A DNA stretch of 64,000 bases from Ustilaginoidea virens (taxonomy: Eukaryota > Ascomycota > Sordariomycetes > Hypocreales > Clavicipitaceae), in assembly GCF_000687475.1 (NCBI RefSeq), contig NC_057317.1, positions 3,100,001 through 3,164,000 of the forward strand, read 5' to 3'. Positions within the stretch are counted from its first letter, which is position 1. Every line of letters starts with the position of its first letter. The translations under genes and the position numbers were made by a program. The notes under the pieces are model-generated. The model was not told the DNA's origin. It worked only from the letters and a program-made list of their open reading frames with translations, and ran no database searches. This document shows, piece by piece, positions 32,832 to 40,934 of the stretch.

Positions 32832-33530
32832 TCATTCCTTCTTCGCCTCCTTGTCAGAAAAATCCCAGTCGTTGAGATGTCCTGCCCCGACGCACAAATA
32901 CGTGGCGAAGCCCAACCATCCTAGGTAGGGAAGCTGCAACAAGCCTGCGGTGCGATCGACCGAGCCCCAGAGATACGCCAAATAGCCATTCAAGCCAACC
33001 AGACCGACAATGTCGATGGTCGCCGCCACGGGACGCTTGGCCACAAAGAAAAGCGGCATCCACAGTAGGTTGAGGCCGAGCTGAACGCTGTACAAGGTCA
33101 TGGATTGCAGCGTGGTTTGGACGGTTGACGGGCTCGACAGCGGAGAGAGACCAACGGTAGCGGCACGATGGGCGGCGTAGCCCATCAGACTATTGGAAAG
33201 CGTTAGCCAAGAAAGAGGACGAGTTGGAGGGGCAGGGCCGGGAGCAAGGTGATGCCGCGCACCCGTAGAGGACGGTCCACACAGGGCCAAACAGCCAGGG
33301 AGGCGGTCTCAGAGGAGGCTGCTTCAAATCCAGGTACGTCTTTTGGGTCTCCGCAGCTGTGGCATGGAGCATGAGTCGTTGTCACGGTTCCCCCAAGACG
33401 AGCTTGATGAGCACTTACGGCGCGTTCCGAAGCCGACGGCGGTGCCGAGCGCAATGGGAAGCAGGACAGAGGCCGCCTGGTGCTTGAACACGGCCGTGGG
33501 GATGGTTATGGACGGTAGGTAGGTGGTCAT
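32832..33530 (-). CDS. TspO/MBR family protein
   Basis: Small tryptophan-rich sensory protein / peripheral benzodiazepine receptor family; members bind porphyrins or sterols in the outer mitochondrial or other membranes. Three exons, 33530-33419, 33356-33263 and 33189-32832, with introns of 62 and 73 bases, give 187 residues. Joined sequence reads VGFGTRP-AETQKTYLDLKQPPLRPPPWLFGPVWTVLYG-LMGYAAHRA, the defining TspO core (PPxWxFGPVWTxLYxxMGYA). Five hydrophobic helices are predicted, the last containing LNLLWMPLFF and LPYLGWLGFATYL. An N-terminal hydrophobic segment (ASVLLPIALGTAVGFG) forms the first helix. Divergent from CDC6. Confidence 0.92.
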
Positions 33531-34400
33531 GATGGCGGGGTGTTGCTTCGTATGCGTGCACCTAAACGCGCGCAGGAAACGCTATGCCAAGGGGAAATCT
33601 GCTGGTGAATGTGCGCAGTCTGGATCGAGAGTCTGGAGTATGAACTCTGGAGTATGAACTCTGGAGCCTGGAGCCTGGAGCCTGGAGCCTGGAGCCTGGA
33701 GCCTGGAGGAGGTGAGGTTGATGACGTCGCGGGAAGCAAGGTGGCCTACGTAAGTACATGGCGCCACCGGGTTTACGGATAATCTGCTGGCGTGTGTGGT
33801 CGGCTGGCGGGGGACAAGCCATTGCGATGCTCGAGTACGGAGGACGGGGTACTCCGTTCCTGGGGACTTTTTTTTTTTTTTCTTGTGAATAAAACAACTT
33901 GTACGGCGTACTCTGCATCGCCACTAGCATTCATTCTATGATTCCAAGTTAGCCATGATCTCCCTTTCGGCGCCTTGCGGCGTTCGACTGTCTAATACTC
34001 CGTGCTTCCGAATGAAAGCCATGCTGATGCATGCTGGACCGAGGGCGAACTTGAGAAAGCCGCAGGGCGGCGTGAGTGTAACGTGTGGCGTGAGTGTAAC
34101 GTGTCGCGTCACGTGCCCATGAGCCGCCGCCGAGAATGGCAACAGCCCAGGGCCGTTTAATGATTTTTCGCACCAGCCCAGTCCCGTCGCGTCTCAACGC
34201 GTGCAGACACGCTCCCCTTCACTGCACGCCCCTCCGTGGCGCGCCGTTGCCTTGATCCATAAGCTAGCCTTTTGACTTCCCTCTTCGACTTCCGCGTCTT
34301 CAACCTTCCAAGCTTCCTTCCATCAACACCATTTTGGCAGCAACGTTGCACCCCGTACTTTCTCTGCATCGTCGTCGCGTGGAAAGCAGCGTTCATCGCA
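33531..34400. promoter_or_regulatory. divergent region TspO-like / CDC6 with MCB-type site
   Basis: 870 bases. Holds a TGGAGCC array (about 33660-33710), a 17-base direct repeat GGCGTGAGTGTAACGTG (about 34072-34105), CACGTG at 34110-34115 and ACGCGT at 34197-34202, about 200 bases before the CDC6 start. ACGCGT is the MBF-bound MCB box that drives CDC6-type genes at G1/S in yeasts; its use here is inferred. Confidence 0.45.
33632..33710. repeat. TGGAGCC heptamer and TGGAGTATGAACTC repeats
   Basis: Two copies of CTGGAGTATGAACT lead into about seven tandem TGGAGCC units. The array lies about 100 bases upstream of the TspO-like start codon. Confidence 0.9.
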
Positions 34401-36287
34401 ATGCCTCGCACAACGCTCGGAAAGAGGACTCGCAGCAGTGCGTATCCTAGTAAGTGCACGACATTGCCTTTGGACACTCACACGGCTCTCTCTTCTCCTG
34501 ACAACGCAGCAGTCCTTTTGGAAACCCCTACCAAGCCATCTCGTCACTACGACGCATACAACGGCCATGGACATGACGAAGAGAACCGGGATCCTCAGGA
34601 CGCCCCTGAAGCTCACGATGCCGTCACCATCGAGGTCGAGGCGGTGCAGGATGCTCCTCGAAAGAGGCAGCGCTCCGAGTCACAGACATCCGCTAAAAAA
34701 ACCCCCGTCACGCCTTCCACGCCCAGGCACCGAGATGCTTTGAGTAGCTACCCAACTACGCCTCGGCATGCAGTCATGTCGGCCGGAAGACTCTTCAAGC
34801 GCCTAACTCCCAGCTCTCCGTTGTCACCGTCGACAATCCAAACTGTCTATCATTCCGCTCGACAACTCTTTGCCCGTGGCGCAGAGCCTGGTCAGCTCAT
34901 AGGCAGGGAGTCGGAGCGGGAGCAGCTCTCCAACTTCTTGAGCCGCTGCACATCATCAGTTCCCCATGGTTGTCTGTACATCAGTGGGGCGCCGGGCACG
35001 GGAAAGAGCGCCATGGTCAGCGAAATGACCCGAGATTACGCTCAACGTCACCGCGTGCAGACTGCCTACATCAACTGCATGAGCGTAAAGTCGTCCAAAG
35101 ACTTGTACACTACCCTGCTCACCGAGCTTGGCTTGAACGGCGGCCTCCCGGAAAGCGAGGCAATTTCGGCACTTCAGCAGGCGTTTTGCCCAAAGACGGA
35201 ATCGCCAGCGGTTTATCTAATCACTCTGGACGAGATTGACCATGTTCTGACCATGGGCCTTGAAAGCCTGTATCGAGTTTTTGAGTGGTCACTGCAAAAG
35301 TCATCTCGACTTGTCTTGATTGGCATTGCCAATGCTCTGGATTTGACTGATCGGTTTCTTCCGCGGCTCAAATCAATGAACATGAAGCCGGACCTGCTGC
35401 CATTCCTGCCGTACACAGCACCTCAAGTCAAAAATATCATCACGTCGAGGCTCACATCTCTTATGCCAGACAACAGCAAAGAAGGCTATGTCCCTTTTAT
35501 TCATCCTGCAGCCATTGAGCTATGTTCTCGGAAAGTCTCTAGTCAGACAGGAGACCTTCGAAAGGCTTTCGAGATATGTCGCCGCGCGCTGGACCTGATT
35601 GAGTCCGAAACCAGATCGAAACACGAAGAGGAGGCGAGAGAAAAGCTTGTACAAATGACACCCTCAAAGAGGCCGTTGGGCGAGAACGTGAATGGAGCTT
35701 TGGGCTCTGGATCATCGAGAAGCCTGTTGCAACTCATGACCGCTTCTCTCAAAAGCTTGACCGCAGAGACGGCACCTCGAGCATCCATCGGCCATCTCAA
35801 TAAGATCACCGCTGCCGCTTTCAGCAACGGCACGACCCAGCGGCTCAAAACCCTGAATTTGCAACAAAAAGTGGCACTGTGTGCCCTGATGGCCTACGAG
35901 AAGAGAAGCAGAGCAGCGATCAAGTCCCTGAAGGCGCCGACCACCCCATCAAAGTCCCATTCCCTGGCCCCAACCATCAAAACGCTCTTCGATACGTACT
36001 GTCAGCTATGCACGCGAGATTCTTTGTTACACCCACTCTCGAGCTCCGAATTCCGCGAGGTGGTTGGCAGTTTGGAGACGCTAGGACTTGTTGGTGCAGT
36101 GGAAGGAAAGACGGGCGGCCTGACAATGGCTCAGACGCCCAGCAAACGCGGCCGAAGGGCCACCATCGGCACTGGAGACGACAGGCGAATCGCCAGCTGC
36201 GCGGGCGAGAAGGAGATTGAGTCGGTGGCGGACGGGCCAGGTGCTGGAATCTTGAGGAGTATCCTGTCTGGGGAAGCCATGGATTAA
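34401..36287 (+). CDS. CDC6: DNA replication licensing ATPase Cdc6/Cdc18
   Basis: AAA+ protein that loads MCM helicase with ORC at origins in G1. ATG at 34401 (MPRTTLGKRTRSS). The frame is open to 36287 (628 residues), but 34450-34509 is a near-ideal 60-base intron (GTAAGT, CTGAC branch, CGCAG) whose removal joins AYP-TVLLETPTKP and gives about 608 residues; I favour splicing. The N-terminus is disordered with CDK-type TP sites (PTKPSR, TPVTPSTPRHR). AAA+ core: IGRESEREQL, Walker A SGAPGTGKS (about residue 176), Walker B LITLDEIDHV (about 254), sensor 1 LIGIANALDLTDRFLPRL, and arginine/sensor 2 region SSQTGDLRKAFEICRRAL. The C-terminal winged helix ends with LVGAVEGKTGGL. All motifs are intact. 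Confidence 0.94.
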   Translation: MPRTTLGKRTRSSAYPSKCTTLPLDTHTALSSPDNAAVLLETPTKPSRHYDAYNGHGHDEENRDPQDAPEAHDAVTIEVEAVQDAPRKRQRSESQTSAKKTPVTPSTPRHRDALSSYPTTPRHAVMSAGRLFKRLTPSSPLSPSTIQTVYHSARQLFARGAEPGQLIGRESEREQLSNFLSRCTSSVPHGCLYISGAPGTGKSAMVSEMTRDYAQRHRVQTAYINCMSVKSSKDLYTTLLTELGLNGGLPESEAISALQQAFCPKTESPAVYLITLDEIDHVLTMGLESLYRVFEWSLQKSSRLVLIGIANALDLTDRFLPRLKSMNMKPDLLPFLPYTAPQVKNIITSRLTSLMPDNSKEGYVPFIHPAAIELCSRKVSSQTGDLRKAFEICRRALDLIESETRSKHEEEAREKLVQMTPSKRPLGENVNGALGSGSSRSLLQLMTASLKSLTAETAPRASIGHLNKITAAAFSNGTTQRLKTLNLQQKVALCALMAYEKRSRAAIKSLKAPTTPSKSHSLAPTIKTLFDTYCQLCTRDSLLHPLSSSEFREVVGSLETLGLVGAVEGKTGGLTMAQTPSKRGRRATIGTGDDRRIASCAGEKEIESVADGPGAGILRSILSGEAMD

Positions 36288-37087
36288 GCGCCACCCTGAG
36301 GAGCCGGTTTTGTATATCAACGGACGACGAAAATAGCATTTGCATCTACTTTTCTGGCGTTGGACGGGTTTTGATTCTTGACTTGGGAGGGTTGCTGCAT
36401 GTCATTTGGCGCAGGCGGTCACATGGGATCTCGAACGACATTGTGGGAATACGGCACATCATGGTTGAAGGCGGGTGTCAGTGGTGCCCGCGCAGTAGAG
36501 TTTGTCTTTGCAGAGAGTTGGCCTAAAAAGATACCCAACACTAAATAGACGTGGTATAGAAAGTTGAGGTTGTCATGAGATTTTTTATGTCCTAGGGGGA
36601 GGTTGATGCAGTTTCCAGACGAGCACAGTAACACCCGTACGTAATTACCTCGGGCCCCGAGGGGAAATGGGGGAAATGAATTGGAACTGAAGTCGTACGA
36701 GAAGACATGGAAAGTCAAGACTTTGACGGGACCTACCATGTTTAAGGTGTGAACAAAGAAAAAAAAGGGGGGGCCAAGACTGGTTGGTTAGTTGGTCGCG
36801 TCGCTGGCCTTGCAACGGTATAGGGCACGAGGCACGATTCGGATTTTTTTTTTTTTTTTTGAAAAGGAAGAAATTTTGGCCTTCCCGATGTTTTATTGAT
36901 TCATCAAATCGTTTCCCCATTATTCGGCCTCTAGCGAGGTCTAGCCATGTTCCTAGCCGTGTCCGTCCCACATCTGCGTGCATCAGAATGGGCAAGGGTA
37001 AGGCTTGGGGTGTTCTCGGGTCAAGCGATTGAACGAGGGCCAGCAGACGCCGGTTCACACAAAGCATGGGTCCGGCGAGTACATGTC
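36288..37087. other. convergent intergenic region CDC6 / helicase
   Basis: 800 bases with no gene supported. Contains a 20-base T tract at about 36845-36860 and a short GGTTGGTTAGTTGG stretch near 36780. Probably 3' UTRs and spacer. Confidence 0.5.
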
Positions 37088-38830
37088 TCAACCGCGCCCG
37101 CGCCCGCGCCCGCGTCCCCTTGATCCTCTAGACTTGGGTTTGTCGGGCACGACGTTCAAGCCTCTGGTGCCTCGCAGACCCATCTTGCCGACGGTGCTCT
37201 TCTGGATCGGCGGAACGTCCGGAGTCCCGAGCCCTTGGCGAGCATACTGGTTGGCCTGCCTGACCAGCTCCTCCTTGTCCCATTGGAGCCCTTTGAGATG
37301 ATTGTTGTAGTACCCGAGCCACGACTGGTAAATCTGCGTCTTCTCCTCCTCGCTGACCGTCTCGAGGATGATGCGGTCAACCTCGTCCTGGGCCGTGACG
37401 TCGGCGTCATGCGGGGTGAAGGCGATGCTTTTCAGGGTCCATCGAGGGAAGAACGACTCTGCTTCGGAGACGAGAAACACGCCCATGCCGTCGGCATCGG
37501 CGCGGGCCGTGCGGCCGATGCGATGCACGTAGCTCTGCTTCTCCATCGGGATGCCGACCTGGAAGACGGTCGTGACGCCGGGGAAGTCCATGCCCCGGGC
37601 AACCACGTCCGTGGCGGCCAAGATGGCAGAGGTGGCGTCGCGGTACTCGTCGGTGACCCTCGTCCGCCTGCTCTGGGTCATGCGGCTGTGCAGCGTGGAC
37701 ACGGGCGGCAGCCCCGGCACGCGGGAGAGCACGTGGCCGTAGAAGCCGGCGAGCGCGGCCGTCGGGGCGAACACGATGGCCTTGAAGACGTCCTTTTGCT
37801 GGGCGGCCTGCTCCCTGACGGCGCCGACGGCGGCGGCGGTGACGGACGAGAAGGCGGCGACCTTGACGAGCAGCTGCGGGACGCGCTCGTGCGTGGCGAC
37901 TTGGCCGGCGGGGATGGTGGAGATGAACTTGTAGCCGGGGGCCAGGACCAGGCCGGCCACCTGGCTGACGCGCGGGGGCACGGTGGCGGAAAACAGCATG
38001 CCCTGCCTGCTGACGCGGCTCCTGTCCGGCAGCTTGCCGACGATTTCCCTCAGGGAAGGCATGAAGCCCATGTCCAGGAGCCGGTCGGCCTCGTCGAGAA
38101 CCAGCGTGTCGAGCTGCCTGAAGGAGTAGAGGATGTCCTCGTTGGACATGTGGTCGATGAGGCGTCCGGGCGTGGCGACGAGGACGTGGCAGCCGGACAG
38201 GATCTGCTTCTCCTCCTTGTCCTTGCTGGTGCCGCCGATGGCGGTGCGCACCACCAAGTCGGGCAGCCGCCGGAGCAGGCCGGCGGCCTCTTGGGCGATC
38301 TGCATGGCCAGCTCTCGCGTGGGGGATATGACGAGGAGCGAGATTGGCGGGGCCGAGGAGCGCTCCTGTTTCCGGGCGACGATGGTCTGGAGGGCGGGCA
38401 GCAGGAAGGCGATGGTCTTGCCGGTCCCGGTGCGCGCCTGGACGAGGCAGTCGCACCGGCGGGGCGGCAGCAGCTCCCACAGGGTGGCCGCCTGGACGGG
38501 CATCATGCGGTCGAACTTGAGGTCGTCGGTGATGGCCCGGATCAGGGAAGGGTGCAGGAGGTTTTGGCCGACGAGGTCGGCGAACCGCGGGGTGTCGGCG
38601 GGCACGTCCTCGGTGAGGGCGGGCCTGGCGTCGGGTCTGGCGTCGGGTCGGGCGTCGGGGTTGGCATCGGCGGCTGCGGCTGGAGAGGCGTCATCGTGTG
38701 CGCCGGGCGAGGAGGAGGAGGAGAGCTGGTCGGCAACGGGAGCGGGCGGCTGCTTTCCCGGGGCGGCGGGTTTCGATCCGCGGCGGCGTCGGAAGTTGTG
38801 GCGCCGCTGGCCTCTCTGCTTGTCGCTCAT
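37088..38830 (-). CDS. DEAD-box RNA helicase, MSS116-like
   Basis: ATP-dependent RNA unwinding enzyme. Single exon, 580 residues from MSDKQRGQRRHNFRRRRG. Motifs: Q-motif region FDRMMPVQAATL; I ARTGTGKT (132-139); Ia SPTRELA; GG; TPGR; II VLDEADRLLD (DEAD 246-249); III FSATVPP; IV AIVFAPT; V ARGMDFPGV; VI HRIGRTARAD. The C-terminal extension with IYQSWLGYYNNHLKGLQWDKEELVRQANQYA and a terminal RGRGRGRGRG tail resembles Mss116/CYT-19, which act as RNA chaperones for mitochondrial introns. If so, a mitochondrial presequence is expected. The frame is open to 39319 without a useful ATG and passes an Arg/Ser/Lys-rich stretch, so a spliced or non-AUG 5' extension is possible. The N-terminus has three PDAR tetrapeptides. 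Confidence 0.85.
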   Translation of the reverse strand: MSDKQRGQRRHNFRRRRGSKPAAPGKQPPAPVADQLSSSSSPGAHDDASPAAAADANPDARPDARPDARPALTEDVPADTPRFADLVGQNLLHPSLIRAITDDLKFDRMMPVQAATLWELLPPRRCDCLVQARTGTGKTIAFLLPALQTIVARKQERSSAPPISLLVISPTRELAMQIAQEAAGLLRRLPDLVVRTAIGGTSKDKEEKQILSGCHVLVATPGRLIDHMSNEDILYSFRQLDTLVLDEADRLLDMGFMPSLREIVGKLPDRSRVSRQGMLFSATVPPRVSQVAGLVLAPGYKFISTIPAGQVATHERVPQLLVKVAAFSSVTAAAVGAVREQAAQQKDVFKAIVFAPTAALAGFYGHVLSRVPGLPPVSTLHSRMTQSRRTRVTDEYRDATSAILAATDVVARGMDFPGVTTVFQVGIPMEKQSYVHRIGRTARADADGMGVFLVSEAESFFPRWTLKSIAFTPHDADVTAQDEVDRIILETVSEEEKTQIYQSWLGYYNNHLKGLQWDKEELVRQANQYARQGLGTPDVPPIQKSTVGKMGLRGTRGLNVVPDKPKSRGSRGRGRGRGRG

Positions 38831-38845
38831 TGCGAAGTCGCTGCC

Positions 38846-38876
38846 GCGGATGGATGGATGGATGGATGGATGGATG
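38846..38876. repeat. (GGAT)n microsatellite
   Basis: Seven GGAT units just upstream of the helicase start codon at 38830. Confidence 0.9.
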
Positions 38877-39484
38877 CGCGAGACGACAGACTTGTTGTTG
38901 TTGTTGCTGCTGCTGCTGTTGTGGTTGTGGTTGAGAGGTTGTTGAGAGCGGGTTGTTTTGCCGGCGGATTGTGGGAAGCAACGACGCGACGCTGTGAGAG
39001 AATTTTTGATTGAAGCCTGCAGGCAGTGTTGTGTTTGCCGGCCCCGCTGGAAAAAAAAAAAAAAAAAAAAAAGCAAAAACAAAAACAAAAAATAAACGCT
39101 GACGGGGGTTACAGCGGTGCAGACCAGGCCGGACCAGACCAGACCAGACGTCATCATCATCAGGGGCTGGCTGGGTGCTGCTGCCCGCGGGGTGCAGCCC
39201 AGAATGGTCCTTGTCTGGTTTCCTATGTACATACGTTCCCCATGATGCGACCGACTGGAGCTTTGGGCCGGGGAGAAGACCCGAGAAGAATGCAGAATGC
39301 GGTTGGCGATTTTCTCCATTCACTCACTGGGTTTGCTCGGGCTTCTCAGGCTGCTCAGGCTGCTCGGGTTGCTGCAACGAGGCCGTGATTGTGCTGGTTC
39401 GTTCCGTTCCGTTCGTTTGTCCGGTCGCAGACTCGCACCAGGCCCAGGCCCACCCAACTGCATCGATGCGACTGGGCCAGATTG

Positions 39485-39521
39485 ACCAGACTGACCAGAC
39501 TGACCAGACTGACCAGACTTC
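39485..39521. repeat. CTGACCAGA nonamer repeat
   Basis: Four nearly perfect tandem copies in intergenic DNA. Confidence 0.9.
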
Positions 39522-40008
39522 TTCGCGTCAGCGGCTTAGGCAGCGTGAAGCGTGAATTGGGCAAGACCAGACGCCCGCCTGGCTGGCCCGACCACCCTGT
39601 GAATCGGCCACCCATCCCTCCCTCCCTCCCTCATATTGATGACAAGTCGCTCACCGGCTCGCAAAACGGAGTGCCCGCTGGTCGAGGCTAATGCTGGCGT
39701 CGTCATGCCATTGCGGTGAGCCAGCGCCATCAGTCAGTCCGTCGACAGACAGTCTGCTCCGCAGGTGTACTCGGATCCGGGCTCGGTACTCCGTACGGAG
39801 TACTCCGTTGCATTGATCGAATCCGAATCGACTGCAGGTCGTGCGACGTCAGACAGACCCAGCCAGCCATGCTGCCATGGGGCAGGCAGGGGATACCAAC
39901 AAGCTTTTCTTGGCATCTGCAGGCTGGATCATTGCGACGGCTCCAAGTTCTTGGCGGCAAAAAAAACGTCAAATCACCAGCATGGTGCATTGCTGGTAAT
40001 AATAGCCG

Positions 40009-40040
40009 AGGCGAGGCGAGGCGAGGCGAGGCGAGGCTAG
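40009..40040. repeat. (GAGGC)n pentamer
   Basis: About six tandem GAGGC/GCGAG units followed by a variant GAGGCTAGGC. Confidence 0.9.
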
Positions 40041-40934
40041 GCGGGGCAGGGCAAAGAGCAAAAGCCGAAGTGGCGTGCAAGTACTGCGTACTGCGTACTG
40101 CGTACACCCTGCTCCGTACGCGCGGCGGCCGCCTTGTTCGTGCTGGGTCGAGACCAATCAATGTTTTCGTCCAGCCAGCCAGCACCTTGGCAAGCCAGCA
40201 GCAGTTGGCAGCCGGCATTTGGCAGCCGGCAGTTGGCGGCCGGCCCTTCATCATGGCAATGCATCAATGATGGCCACGTCATTCGCTGCCCGGACTCCGG
40301 AGCAAATGCCGGTCCCCCTTCTGACATGTAGCTAGTTGACATTCCCTGGGTTGTGCTTGGGGGGTTCCTCCTGCAGCCAAGCCAGGGTGGGTCTGCCTTG
40401 CTCGTGCCTTGATCAGCATGGAGGTTACCCAGGGACTTACCAGACATTAGGTACCAGACCTTACCTTGCCAACTCAGGTAGCTACATGTACCTAACCCAA
40501 GGCTGGTACCTACGGTCTGGTAGGCTGGGGGCCTGGCCCTCTCTGCTCGGTGAAGGCTGCCCCTCCCGCCGCCGCCGCCAAAATTGACGCCTCCAATTGT
40601 CGTCAGCCCGCCCACCACCACCCGCCACCACTTCAGCTCGAGCAAGCTCACTTTGACCTGACCTGACCATTCAATCCAACCCGTGCCTCGACAAAAAAGG
40701 AAAAAAAAAAAAAACAAAGGGCCCCAACTACGTCGCGACCGCATCGAGACCACTAGGGTCGACGACACAATATCCCCACGTCGCGTCCATAGGGAACCCG
40801 GTTGCTTGCCTCACAGTGCCGCCCTCAAGTGCCGCCCTCAAGTGCCGCCCTCAGGTGCCGCCGCAAGCGCTGCGTCTGCGAGCCTTGCCCTTGGGCTTGG
40901 CTGCTGCCCTCGCCCTCGAAAAGTTGCTCGTCTC

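Larger units (their letters stand above)
38831..40934. other. 2.1 kb repeat-rich region between the helicase and palF
   Basis: No gene is supported. Contents: (GGAT)n at 38846-38876, TTG/CTG repeats at 38897-38935, an A run at about 39051-39072, CAGAC pentamers near 39133-39152, CTGACCAGA x4 (39485-39521), an 18-base palindrome GTACTCCGTACGGAGTAC (39786-39803), GAGGC x6 (about 40009-40040), GTACTGC x3 (40081-40104) and CCTCAAGTGCCGC repeats (about 40815-40862). The last part is 5' UTR or alternative N-terminal coding sequence of palF. Confidence 0.5.

Noticed and set aside
37235..39013. 592-codon plus-strand frame opposite the DEAD-box helicase
   Set aside because: Antisense shadow: Gly/Asp/His/Val-rich with no domains, while the minus strand carries all helicase motifs.
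40683..40934. ATG at 40683 as the palF start
   Set aside because: Adds 84 residues of Lys-rich and repeat-encoded sequence not seen in PalF proteins; kept only as an alternative.
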